Shown one piece after another: positions 6,325 through 14,635 of a stretch of DNA of 32,900 nt. Origin of the DNA: Desulfonatronovibrio sp. (GTDB taxonomy: Bacteria > Desulfobacterota > Desulfovibrionia > Desulfovibrionales > Desulfonatronovibrionaceae); the NCBI GenBank assembly GCA_003557865.1, contig PWNK01000057.1, positions 1-32,900 on the forward strand, read 5' to 3'. Under the pieces are notes generated by a model. That model had not been told where the DNA came from, made no database searches, and was given only the letters and a program-made list of their open reading frames with translations. Position 1 is the first letter of the stretch. Each line of letters begins with the position of its first letter. The position numbers were made by a program, and so were the translations under genes.

Positions 6325-7062
6325 TCAGCCTGCCAGAACAAAGCTCAGAAGCGCGCTCAGCTCGCCCCAGATGATGGCCGCTCCCAGGAAGTCGCCGTTA
6401 ATGCACTGGTTTCTTCGTCCCAAATCGTAGAGTAAAAACACTCCCAGGATCATCAGAGCCAGAGAAACAATAGCCGGATAGATGGGAATAAAAAGTGCTG
6501 AAAACACCATCAGCACTATTAAGTTGCAAATAAATGCCCTGCTTCCTGCTCCCTCAAGAAAAACAGCCCCCAGTCCGGGTCTGGGGTATTTTTTACCTGC
6601 CCAGGCCAGGGCCACCGCGCCGAATCTTCCGGTCATCACAGACCAGACAATGAATGACCATTCTCCTGCCCTCACAACTTCCCCAACCAGAACAACCTGC
6701 CCGCCCAGGCCGAAAATTAGTCCGATTACGCCAAAAACTCCCACATGGCTGTCCTTGACCACAACCCAGAATTCATCCTTTTCAGCCTGGCTGGCCCAGC
6801 CGTCCCAGACATCGGCCCAGCCGTCCCAGTGCAGGCCCCGGGTCAGATAAAAACCCAGGCCGACAATTATCCAGGCCTGTACCAATGGATAATCCCCGGC
6901 CAGCCCCAGGACCCCTGGAATGATCATGGCCAGCCCCAAAATAAGGCCTGCCAGGCAGAACCAGCTCAAAGAAGAAGCCATTGATGCGTTATCAGCATCT
7001 CTTGCGGGGACAATGCGGCTCAGAAAAGAGAGGGCCAGCAGGCATTGTGAGAAATATCTCAA
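6325..7062 (-). CDS. cobS: Adenosylcobinamide-GDP ribazoletransferase (cobalamin synthase) CobS
   Basis: This 245-residue polytopic membrane protein carries LHWDGWADVWDG (about 77-88), corresponding to the family's Asp-rich metal-binding signature (commonly GGLHEDGLADTADG). DSHVGVFGVIGL (usual form DSRIGAFG) and VMTGRFGAVAL follow. CobS joins alpha-ribazole to adenosylcobinamide-GDP, the last assembly step of B12. The signature deviates mildly (Arg for the first Gly, and Trp residues at several places), but the Asp positions are kept. Its ATG overlaps the yitT stop by 4 nt (ATGA), so the two form one transcript. No other cobalamin gene lies nearby. Confidence 0.87.
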   Translation of the reverse strand: MRYFSQCLLALSFLSRIVPARDADNASMASSLSWFCLAGLILGLAMIIPGVLGLAGDYPLVQAWIIVGLGFYLTRGLHWDGWADVWDGWASQAEKDEFWVVVKDSHVGVFGVIGLIFGLGGQVVLVGEVVRAGEWSFIVWSVMTGRFGAVALAWAGKKYPRPGLGAVFLEGAGSRAFICNLIVLMVFSALFIPIYPAIVSLALMILGVFLLYDLGRRNQCINGDFLGAAIIWGELSALLSFVLAG

Positions 7063-7922
7063 AAGACCACCCTCTTGGAAAATCCTTTGCCCAGGACATT
7101 AAAAGTGTTTTCGATTATCACAAAGGCATCAGGGTCATTGGAGAATATTACCTCTTCCAGCCTTTTCAGCTGAAAATTGTTGACAACAGTAAGCACTATT
7201 TTCTTCCTTTCCCCGGTATATGCTCCCCTGCCGTACAGAAAGGTCGAGCCCCTCTGGATCTGTTCTCCGATCATCTTGACCATCTTTTCAGGAATATCAG
7301 TTATTACCAGGACCATTTTGCGCTGGTTGAACATGGCCATTACGTAGTCTGCCACCAGGGCGGTAACAAAAACACTGGTCAAAGAATAAAGCACAAGGTC
7401 AGGCTCAAGAAAAACAAACCCAAAAGCAAAAAGAATCAGGTTAAAGAAAAAACTGCTCTGTCCTATTCTAATATTAAACTTCTGATATAAAACCACGCAG
7501 ATAATATCCAGGCCACCGGTTGAGCCAAAAGATCTGAGACTGATGCCCAGCCCTGCCCCAAGAAGAGTTCCGTAGCTTAAAGCAGCCAGAAAGGGGTCTT
7601 CAATGGGCAGTCTGAGCTCTATAATCTCCAGGAAAAATGCGGTGGCAACCAGCCCGTAGAGGCTGTAAAAAAAGAATCGGCGGCTGACCATCAAAAAACC
7701 GGCAATGAATACGGGAATATTCAAAACAAGCAGCCATATCCCAGGGCTAAGCAGATCGGTGACATAATAAATAAGCAGGCTCAGCCCGGAAAAACCTCCG
7801 GCAATAAATTCATGGTGGATGGCAATGCCGTTGATGCCCAGGGCTATTACCAGTCCAGCCACAGTCAGTATGCTCAGGCACCAGAAATGTCCGTAGATGT
7901 ATTTTTTCATAAGTGCAGACAT
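7059..7922 (-). CDS. YitT family membrane protein with C-terminal DUF2179 domain
   Basis: This is a 287-residue protein with about five to six membrane segments in the first 200 residues (GLVIALGINGIAI, FIAGGFSGLSLLIYYVTDL and others). It ends in a soluble DUF2179 domain of about 80 residues, with VITDIPEKMVKMIGEQIQR and GAYTGERKKIVLTVVNN. The family is widespread and of unknown function, possibly transport. The start at 7922 is supported by AGGAGA 8 nt upstream; an open frame continues upstream to 7991 but lacks that site. It is first in a two-gene unit with cobS (4-nt overlap). Whether it moves a B12 intermediate or only shares the promoter cannot be told. Confidence 0.85.
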   Translation of the reverse strand: MSALMKKYIYGHFWCLSILTVAGLVIALGINGIAIHHEFIAGGFSGLSLLIYYVTDLLSPGIWLLVLNIPVFIAGFLMVSRRFFFYSLYGLVATAFFLEIIELRLPIEDPFLAALSYGTLLGAGLGISLRSFGSTGGLDIICVVLYQKFNIRIGQSSFFFNLILFAFGFVFLEPDLVLYSLTSVFVTALVADYVMAMFNQRKMVLVITDIPEKMVKMIGEQIQRGSTFLYGRGAYTGERKKIVLTVVNNFQLKRLEEVIFSNDPDAFVIIENTFNVLGKGFSKRVVF

Positions 7923-8094
7923 GCAGTTGTTCTCCTGATAATATTTGGTAGAAAGCAAGGGGCTTGTAACTGCATTTTTCTGAGCCGGCAAGCAACTATT
8001 TCTTGACCCATAGCAATGTGTAAACTATATTTATATGTTTTTTTCAAAACATTTTTTCTGAACAAGTTCTGTCAATAAACTTTAAGGATAGATT

Positions 8095-8958
8095 ATGGAA
8101 TTCGAACCAATCACTATGGATCATCAACACAGATTCAATCAGCTTTTGGAGATTACCCCACAGGTTGCCTCTGATTTCAGCTTTGCCAACATTTTCGGAT
8201 GGGCTGAAGAATATGGACTGGAACTGGCTGTTGATGACCACCTTGCCTGGATCAGGCAGAGCATTCCCGAATCAGTCTACTGGGCCCCTGTTGGAGAATG
8301 GGGAATCAACTGGCATAAATATTTTGAAAAAAAACCGGTAAAGACTACAATTGTTCGCATACCCGAAGATCTTGCCCTGATCTGGAAAGAGCATCTGCCC
8401 TGGATAGGCGTTGAACCGGACAGGGACCACTGGGATTACCTGTATTCTGTTCAGGAACTTATCCAGCTCAAAGGGAACAGGTTTCACAAGAAAAAAAATC
8501 TCTATAATCAGTTCATCAAAAACTACGATTTTTCATACGTGGAGCTTGAAAAACAATACATTGAAAAAGCCCTTGCCCTGCAGACTGAATGGTGTCTCTG
8601 GAAGGAGTGCGACGACTCATCCGCTCTGGAAGCGGAAAACCATGCCATCCTCAGGGTATTCAGCCACTGGGATGAACTTATCGGCCTGTTCGGCGCCGGA
8701 TTGATGGTGGGCGAGGAAATGGTGGCATATACAGTGGCTGAGGCCCTTTCCCAAGACACTCTTGTCATCCACTTTGAAAAAGGATGTCCGGGATACAAGG
8801 GGGTCTATCAGGCCATGAACAAGCTATTCCTTGAAAAATCGGCCAGCGGTTTTAAAATTGTCAACAGGGAACAGGACCTTGGTGACCAGGGACTGAAAAA
8901 AGCCAAGGAATCTTACAATCCATTGGGATACCTTAAAAAGTATGTGGCCAGTTTTTAA
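8095..8958 (+). CDS. DUF2156 domain protein (phosphatidylglycerol lysyltransferase C-terminal-like)
   Basis: This soluble 287-residue protein has the DUF2156/COG4866 pattern. It includes an N-terminal SDFSFANIFGWAEEYG segment, GNRFHKKKNLYNQFIKNY mid-protein, and a C-terminal half ending VNREQDLGDQGLKKAKESYNP. The family is built of two GNAT-like folds and is related to the aminoacyl-transfer domain of MprF, but stand-alone members have no firmly known substrate. A clear AAGGA lies 8 nt upstream of the ATG. It is divergent from yitT and convergent with rarA, so it is probably monocistronic. The family call is firm and the function is open. The 75 bp between its stop and rarA show no clear terminator. 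Confidence 0.82.
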   Translation: MEFEPITMDHQHRFNQLLEITPQVASDFSFANIFGWAEEYGLELAVDDHLAWIRQSIPESVYWAPVGEWGINWHKYFEKKPVKTTIVRIPEDLALIWKEHLPWIGVEPDRDHWDYLYSVQELIQLKGNRFHKKKNLYNQFIKNYDFSYVELEKQYIEKALALQTEWCLWKECDDSSALEAENHAILRVFSHWDELIGLFGAGLMVGEEMVAYTVAEALSQDTLVIHFEKGCPGYKGVYQAMNKLFLEKSASGFKIVNREQDLGDQGLKKAKESYNPLGYLKKYVASF

Positions 8959-9033
8959 CTGCAGGCCGCTTCATTCCTGCCCTGCGCAGATCATTGCAGA
9001 GTTAGCTATTTACTACCTGGGCAGTCTGGTCGG

Positions 9034-10236
9034 TTATCTTTTTCTTCTTTTTTTGAGCCACGCCAGAAGCCTGGGTTCCAGACCCTGGTCCTTGGGAAAA
9101 TAAAACTTTTTGCCGCCCACTTCCGGAGGCAGGTATTCCTGGTCAATCCATGACTCTGGATAGGCGTGTGGATATTTATATCCCTGTCCGTAACCCCATT
9201 CTTTGTGCAGGCTGGTGGAAGGATTTCTCAGGTGCAGAGGAACCGGCTTGGGGCCGCTTGTTCTGATTTCCTTCTGGGCGTTGAGATAAGCGGCGTAGGT
9301 GGTGTTGGATTTTGGTGCCAGAGCAAGATAGACTACGGTTTCAGCCAGGGGAATAAATCCCTCGGGCATTCCCACAAAATCCACGGCATGCTGGCAGGAA
9401 ACCGCCATGGGCAGAGCCATTGGTTCGGCCAGTCCCACATCCTCAGAAGCTGAAAGAATAAGTCTTCGGCAGACAAATCTCGGGTCTTCCCCTGACTCCA
9501 GCAGACAGGCAAGATAATACAAAGCCGCGTCGGGATCGCTTCCCCTGATGGATTTTATGAGCGCTGAAGCCAGTTCATAATGATTATCCCCGACACGGTC
9601 GCCCCGGATTACTGCTTCGGGGAGAATAGTCTTTAGTCTCTCCGGCTCAAGGTCTTTTTCATCAAATTCCCGGGCATACTCCATTAGATTGAGAAATGTC
9701 CTGGCATCCCCGCCAGCCAGGGAAGCCAGCATTTCTAGACTTTTCTCTGGCATGCTGGTGTTTATGATTTCCCCGGATCTGGACGCAATCTCCAGCAGTT
9801 CCTCTCTGCTTAAAGACCTGAGCCTCAGGACATTCATTCTGGAAAGAAGTTGTCTGGTGACGCTGAAAGATGGATTTTCAGTGGTGGTGGCCAGAAGAAT
9901 TATTTCCCCTGACTCAAGCAATGGAAGAAAATAATCCTGCTGGGCCTTGGAAAAACGATGCAGCTCATCAAGGATGAGGATTTCATTGCCCGAAAGCCTT
10001 TTTCTAAGTTCAGCCAGTCCTGTTTCAGGGGCACTCAGTCTCAGGTACTGTCTATTCTGAGCCTTGGCCACAATCAAGGCCAGGGTGGATTTCCCGCAAC
10101 CAGGAGGTCCGAAAAAGAGAGTGCTCTGCAGACGTTTTCCCAGAATCATGGCCCTGATTCTGGACTTTAGGTGAGCCTGCCCCACAAATTCTTCAATATT
10201 CTGGGGGCGGATTATTTCTGCAAGGGGCTTTTGCAT
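9034..10236 (-). CDS. rarA: Replication-associated recombination protein A (AAA+ ATPase, MgsA/RarA)
   Basis: The 400 residues carry an AAA+ module with Walker A GPPGCGKST (43-51), Walker B ILILDELH (86-93), sensor-type TTTENPSFSV and the arginine-finger region LLSRMNVLRL. The helical MgsA C-terminal part follows (IKSIRGSDPDAALYYLA, LILSASEDVGLA, HLRNPSTSLHKEWGYGQGYKYPH). RarA acts at stalled replication forks and interacts with SSB. It is last in the run of minus-strand genes that starts at pdxJ, 62 nt behind cimA, with ACAGGA just ahead of its ATG. Length and motifs match the family. Confidence 0.95.
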   Translation of the reverse strand: MQKPLAEIIRPQNIEEFVGQAHLKSRIRAMILGKRLQSTLFFGPPGCGKSTLALIVAKAQNRQYLRLSAPETGLAELRKRLSGNEILILDELHRFSKAQQDYFLPLLESGEIILLATTTENPSFSVTRQLLSRMNVLRLRSLSREELLEIASRSGEIINTSMPEKSLEMLASLAGGDARTFLNLMEYAREFDEKDLEPERLKTILPEAVIRGDRVGDNHYELASALIKSIRGSDPDAALYYLACLLESGEDPRFVCRRLILSASEDVGLAEPMALPMAVSCQHAVDFVGMPEGFIPLAETVVYLALAPKSNTTYAAYLNAQKEIRTSGPKPVPLHLRNPSTSLHKEWGYGQGYKYPHAYPESWIDQEYLPPEVGGKKFYFPKDQGLEPRLLAWLKKRRKR

Positions 10237-10298
10237 ATCCTGTCCGGAGCTGGAACTGAAGAAACACCAGGTTCAACCGTGAAAGTATCCCCGGATTC

Positions 10299-11924
10299 CT
10301 AATCTTTTTCAGCTTCCTTGATGGCCCTGGTCAGCTTTTCCTGATCATCCTTGAACAGCTTGTAGTTTAGAGAGTCCTCAAGGGCCTGACGGCTGGCCTC
10401 AATAATATTATAGGAAACTCCCACTGTAACCCATTGAGATGTGCGGTCAGCTGACTCAATAAGCACCCGCACCCTGGAAGCGGTCCCGGAATAATTACCC
10501 GTTTTGCCCACTGAAAAAACCCGCACCTTGAAATCCACCAGGTGCATCTCGGCCAGAGAGGGATAAAACTTTTCCAGGGCCTTGCGCAGGGAGTTGTCCA
10601 GAGCATTGACCGGTCCTTTGCCTGAAGCTGCGGTATGTTCAAGCATACCGCCCACGCTGACCATTACAGTTGCCTCGGAAACAGGCTCTTCTTCGCGGCC
10701 CCTTTTGGATTCAAGAACCCGGAAGGAATCAATGGTAAAGTATTTCCTGGCCCGGCCAAGAGTCCTGTTTAAGAGCAGTTCAAATGAAGCCTCGGCTGCC
10801 GAATACTCATATCCCTGGCTCTCCAGGTTTTTAAGCTTGGACAAAAGATCCAGAACAAAGGGGTCATCCTTGTCCAAATGGAAGCCATATCTTCTGGCCT
10901 TGAACAGGATGTTGCTCTGTCCGGCCAGATCAGAAAGAAGAATGCGCTGCTTGTTTCCCACCACCCCGGGGACAATATGCTCATAGGTTCTCGAGTTGCG
11001 CCGAACCGCGCTGACATGTATCCCCCCCTTGTGCGCAAAAGCTGATCTGCCCACAAAGGGCTGGCGATGAAAGGCCCCCAGGTTGGCGACCTCAGCCACG
11101 TAGTGAGCCGTGGAAGTCAAGAGACTCAGGTTTTTTTCAGGGATGCACTCAAACCCCATTTTCAACTGCAAGCAGGGAATTATTGAACAGAGATTGGCAT
11201 TTCCGCACCTCTCACCATACCCGTTGATGGTCCCCTGAATCTGGACCGCCCCAAGATCAGCAGCAATAAGGCTGTTGGCCACAGCCAGCTCAGAGTCATT
11301 ATGGGTATGGATGCCAAATACAATTTCCGGAATTCTAGCTTTGACCTCATTGATTATCTCCATGATCTCCAGGGGAGTGGTTCCCCCGTTGGTATCGCAA
11401 AGGATGAGAACATCGGCTCCGCCTTCCAGGGCTTTTTTCAGACAGGAAACGGCAAAATCTCTGTTGGCCTTGAAGCCGTCGAAAAAATGCTCAGCATCAA
11501 AAAAAAGTTCCTTAACTCTGGGGCGCAGGTATGCTAGCGAATTGAATATCAGCTCCAGGTTCCTCTCCAGGGTGGTTCTCAACGCATCATGGACATGCAC
11601 GTCCCAGGTCTTGCCGAATATTGTAACCACATCGGTTTCAGCGCTGATAAGCGACTGGAGGTTGGGATCATTTTCAGGGGTTTTCTTGGCTGGATGGGTG
11701 CTCCCAAAAGCAGTAATCCGTGCTGTTTTCAAGGCATAATTACTGATCTCCCGGAAAAAATTGTGGTCCGTAGGATTTGAAGCAGGCCATCCTCCCTCAA
11801 TATAGTGCACTCCAAGCTCATCCAGCTTGCAGGCAATCCTCACTTTATCCTCAGTAGAAAAATGTACATCTTCAGCCTGAGAACCATCTCTTAAAGTAGT
11901 GTCGTATATCGTTATCTTTTTCAT
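10299..11924 (-). CDS. cimA: (R)-citramalate synthase
   Basis: This 541-residue protein has the HMGL-like TIM barrel with DTTLRDGSQ (Arg12 and Asp13 catalytic), LCDTNGGTTP and metal ligands HTHND (206-210). INGYGERCGN and a C-terminal LeuA-type regulatory domain (from about residue 400) follow. CimA condenses pyruvate and acetyl-CoA into citramalate, the threonine-independent entry to isoleucine. Length above 520 residues and the FGKTWDVHVHDAL stretch favour CimA over isopropylmalate or homocitrate synthase. The regulatory domain suggests feedback by isoleucine. The gene lies downstream of lysC, so two branch-point enzymes of amino acid synthesis are side by side. The ribosome binding site is weak, and a 229-nt leader precedes it. 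Confidence 0.93.
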   Translation of the reverse strand: MKKITIYDTTLRDGSQAEDVHFSTEDKVRIACKLDELGVHYIEGGWPASNPTDHNFFREISNYALKTARITAFGSTHPAKKTPENDPNLQSLISAETDVVTIFGKTWDVHVHDALRTTLERNLELIFNSLAYLRPRVKELFFDAEHFFDGFKANRDFAVSCLKKALEGGADVLILCDTNGGTTPLEIMEIINEVKARIPEIVFGIHTHNDSELAVANSLIAADLGAVQIQGTINGYGERCGNANLCSIIPCLQLKMGFECIPEKNLSLLTSTAHYVAEVANLGAFHRQPFVGRSAFAHKGGIHVSAVRRNSRTYEHIVPGVVGNKQRILLSDLAGQSNILFKARRYGFHLDKDDPFVLDLLSKLKNLESQGYEYSAAEASFELLLNRTLGRARKYFTIDSFRVLESKRGREEEPVSEATVMVSVGGMLEHTAASGKGPVNALDNSLRKALEKFYPSLAEMHLVDFKVRVFSVGKTGNYSGTASRVRVLIESADRTSQWVTVGVSYNIIEASRQALEDSLNYKLFKDDQEKLTRAIKEAEKD

Positions 11925-12153
11925 AGCTAGCCATTCTTATTGATAATTCATATTTGCAAGTTGAAAGTAAAAAAAGGCTGACATTAAGCCAAAAAAAATC
12001 ATAATTTAAGCTGTTCGCCTGGATAAAAATGCTAAATATTGAGTATGGCCGATATACACAGGTGATCCTGGAGAATGTCTGACTTCCAGGAATCATAAAA
12101 GTCGTACATCTTCTGCAGTTATTAAATTAATTGTTCCTGGTCAATCAGCAGGA
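11925..12153 (-). promoter_or_regulatory. cimA leader: hairpins and a possible Ile/Leu-rich short ORF
   Basis: Between lysC and cimA the minus strand holds three items. There is a short ORF (12109-12032, 25 codons) whose second half is rich in Ile and Leu (CISAILNI at the end). There is a perfect 7-bp hairpin TCCTGGA (12091-12085) / TCCAGGA (12072-12066). Close to the gene, a 4-bp GGCT/AGCC stem is followed by about seven to eight T residues (about 11999-11972). These could make a weak attenuator controlling an isoleucine-pathway gene. I do not find a convincing antiterminator pairing, and the terminator stem is short, so this remains a possibility. Confidence 0.3.
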
Positions 12154-13389
12154 TCAGCACTTTTTTGCAGAAGATTCCTGGTCCAGCCCAAAGGCCTCAT
12201 GCAGGGTACGAACAGCCAGCTCTGTATATTTCTCCTCAATCAGACAGGATATTTTTATCTCAGAAGTACTGATTATCATGATGTTTATATTTTCATTCTT
12301 CAGGGCTGAGAAAGCAATGGCAGCCACACCTGAATGATTGCGCATTCCGACCCCGATCACAGAAACCTTGGCTACATCAGCGTCGTACAGAAGGGCAGAC
12401 GCCCCGATTTGTTCCTTGATCTTCTTTAATATGTTCAAGGTCTCTTCCAGATTTCCCCGGGGTACAGTGAAGGTCATATCTGTCTTGCCTCCTCTGCTGG
12501 GATTCTGAACTATCATATCCACAACAATATTCGCCCTGGCAATGGGCTCAAAAATCATGGCTGCCACCCCGGGCTCATCATAAACGTCAACCAGGGTAAT
12601 CCTGGCCTGATCCTTGTCATATGCCACCCCGGAAACCATTGCTGACTCCATGCTTTTATCCTCCTGAACAACTAAAGTTCCGGGCTGGTCACAAAATGTT
12701 GAGCGAACATGAACCGGAACATTGTACTTTTTTGCGAACTCCACCGATCTGATCTGCAGGACCTTGGCTCCCATGCTGGCCATCTCCAGCATTTCCTCAT
12801 AAGCGATTCTTTTAAGCTTTCTGGCCTGGGGACAGATATTGGGGTCCGTGGTATAAACTCCCTCGACATCTGTATATATTTCGCAAAGCTCTGCATCAAG
12901 GGCCGCAGCAAGGGCAACGGCTGAAGTATCTGAACCGCCTCTGCCCAAAGTAGTAATGCGCTGCTCGCAGTCGCATCCCTGAAATCCCGCAACCACCAGA
13001 ACATCATGTCTGTTAAGGGTAGCTTTGATCTTCTCGGCGTCAATGTCCAGGATCCTGGCCTTTCCAAAACTCTTGTCCGTCTGGATGGGTATCTGGAAAC
13101 CAAGCACTGACCTGGCTTTTATCCCCAATTCCTTAAGCAGGATGGTAAACAGGGAAACTGAAACCTGTTCACCCGTGGCCAGCAGAACGTCCATCTCACA
13201 GGGATCAGGTCTCTTGGACCACTTTCCGGCCATTTCTATCAGTCTGTTGGTCTCTCCGGACATGGCGGACAAGACCACCACCACTTTAAAGCCCCTGTCC
13301 AGAACGTGCAGGACCTTTTCCCTGACCTTCTGCATGCACTCCAAGTTTGCAACAGAAGTGCCCCCGTACTTTTGCACCATTAATCGCAT
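12154..13389 (-). CDS. lysC: Aspartate kinase
   Basis: This 411-residue protein has the kinase signature KYGGTSV (7-13), the ATP-binding region TTLGRGGSDTSAVALAAAL, and EIYTDVEGVYTTDPN. Two C-terminal ACT domains follow (about 265-411, with DEPGVAAMIFEPIA and MRNHSGVAAIAFSALKNENINI). It phosphorylates aspartate in the first step to lysine, threonine and methionine, and the ACT domains indicate lysine and/or threonine feedback. The start at 13389 has GAGGAG 9 nt upstream; an in-frame start further up (13431) would add 14 residues with no site. It ends in CKK-type residues (SSAKKC), a harmless tail. It lies between tsaE and cimA. Confidence 0.96.
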   Translation of the reverse strand: MRLMVQKYGGTSVANLECMQKVREKVLHVLDRGFKVVVVLSAMSGETNRLIEMAGKWSKRPDPCEMDVLLATGEQVSVSLFTILLKELGIKARSVLGFQIPIQTDKSFGKARILDIDAEKIKATLNRHDVLVVAGFQGCDCEQRITTLGRGGSDTSAVALAAALDAELCEIYTDVEGVYTTDPNICPQARKLKRIAYEEMLEMASMGAKVLQIRSVEFAKKYNVPVHVRSTFCDQPGTLVVQEDKSMESAMVSGVAYDKDQARITLVDVYDEPGVAAMIFEPIARANIVVDMIVQNPSRGGKTDMTFTVPRGNLEETLNILKKIKEQIGASALLYDADVAKVSVIGVGMRNHSGVAAIAFSALKNENINIMIISTSEIKISCLIEEKYTELAVRTLHEAFGLDQESSAKKC

Positions 13390-13457
13390 CCAGATTTTCT
13401 CCTCATGTGGACACATACCTTTTTGGGGCATCTTGAAAGTGAAAAATTGTTACTCAT

Positions 13458-13973
13458 TTATTCATTTTCATAGTTGGTCGCCCAGGTAAAGCCGGAGATG
13501 CTCTCAAGCATCCTCAAAAGAGCACGATTATCTGTCTCCATCTTCACAGTTCTTCCCTGGTCCTCAAAAGCAATATTTATGAGAAATCTCTCCTCAGGCC
13601 AAAGGCCCCTTGAAAGAAATTCACTCCACTCAACCATGATCAATCTCTGACTGTCCAGAAGCACTTCTTCGCTCTCAGGATCCAGCTCCATGCCCTCCAT
13701 CCGATATAAATCAAAATGGGCTGCCCGGGGTTTTGTGGGATAGATGTTCAGGATATTAAAGCTGGGGCTGCTGACTTCGGCATTTTCTCCTCCGGGCAGA
13801 GCCTTTACCACTCCCCTGATAAGAGTTGTCTTGCCTGCCCCGAGGGGGCCTGTAAACAGCAGGGCGGGATATCTGTCCAGGGCCAGGAGAGCCCTGCCCA
13901 GACATTGCCCCAGAAAATCAGTATGTTCTTCGTCTGAAAGAAAAAATGATAATTTGTTTCCTTGTCTATTCAC
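13458..13973 (-). CDS. tsaE: tRNA t6A biosynthesis ATPase TsaE
   Basis: This 171-residue P-loop protein has Walker A GPLGAGKTT (42-50), SSPSFNILNIY (switch region), HFDLYRM and MVEWSEFL, all typical of TsaE (YjeE). Together with TsaB and TsaD it supports threonylcarbamoyl transfer to A37 of ANN-decoding tRNAs. Partners are not in this window. It sits 68 nt ahead of lysC and 149 nt behind the CBS gene. That 149-nt gap shows a T-rich stretch on the minus strand but no stable hairpin. Confidence 0.93.
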   Translation of the reverse strand: MNRQGNKLSFFLSDEEHTDFLGQCLGRALLALDRYPALLFTGPLGAGKTTLIRGVVKALPGGENAEVSSPSFNILNIYPTKPRAAHFDLYRMEGMELDPESEEVLLDSQRLIMVEWSEFLSRGLWPEERFLINIAFEDQGRTVKMETDNRALLRMLESISGFTWATNYENE

Positions 13974-14122
13974 TCACCAAACCCTGAGCAGCCTGATCAA
14001 TAATACCCTGACCAGAATAGATCCCCATGAAAAACCCTTCTGCGAAAAAAAAACCCATAAAGCCTCGTTTCAGTCTGCAACCAGGAATGGCTGTGCCTGA
14101 ACCAAGCATAAGATATCCAGTA

Positions 14123-14584
14123 TCAGGCCGGTTCCTGCTTCATGAGGGTCTTTAGAACATCTCCCTTACCCACAACCCCTATAAGTTTACCATCTTCCAC
14201 TACTGGCAGTGTGTGGAATTTTTTTCTGACCATTATCTCGGCGAGATCCTCAAGCCCGGTATCCCTGGAAACCCACAAAGGATCCCTGGTCATGGCTTCT
14301 TCTACCCTGGTTGCGGCAATTTTCTTGATTTCTTTTTCAATTCTGGATGAAGAGGAAAAAGGAACCAGACTGTCCAGCAAGGTGAACACCGAAGGCAGGG
14401 GAATCTTTCTCTGCATGGCCACAAGATCGCTCTGACAGATTATTCCCACCAGTTCATTGCGGTTGTTGACCACTGGAATCCCGTTAATATTTTTTTCCAA
14501 AAGCAGCCTTGCTGCTTCCTGAATTTCAGTTTCCGGGCTTAGAGATATGGGATTCCCGGTCATTATATCCTGAGCAGTAATCAT
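14123..14584 (-). CDS. CBS-domain pair protein
   Basis: The 153 residues consist of two CBS domains: about 1-60 (MITAQDIMTGNPISLSPET, INGIPVVN, LVGIICQSDL) and about 90-150 (VEEAMTRDPLWVSRDTGLEDLAE, FHTLPVV, LIGVVGKGDVL). Such stand-alone Bateman modules bind adenosyl nucleotides (AMP, ATP, SAM or NAD) and sense energy state; no catalytic domain is attached. The gene lies 51 nt behind nnrD, whose substrate is damaged NAD(P)H, and ahead of tsaE. The ligand and target are unknown. The ATG has AGGTG upstream. Confidence 0.9.
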   Translation of the reverse strand: MITAQDIMTGNPISLSPETEIQEAARLLLEKNINGIPVVNNRNELVGIICQSDLVAMQRKIPLPSVFTLLDSLVPFSSSSRIEKEIKKIAATRVEEAMTRDPLWVSRDTGLEDLAEIMVRKKFHTLPVVEDGKLIGVVGKGDVLKTLMKQEPA

Positions 14585-14635
14585 GGTTCAAACACCTGTT
14601 TTCTGGAAAAGATAAGATATCTCTTAAATATCAAG

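Noticed and set aside
11872-12096. 74-codon minus-strand frame running across the cimA start
   Set aside because: It overlaps the cimA 5' end in another frame and has no ribosome binding site. The shorter Ile/Leu-rich ORF is a better leader candidate.
11925-12153. T-box riboswitch ahead of cimA
   Set aside because: The conserved T-box bulge sequence (AGGGTGGNACCGCG type) is absent.
13974-14122. Terminator between the CBS gene and tsaE
   Set aside because: There is a run of nine Ts on the minus strand, but no stable stem before it.
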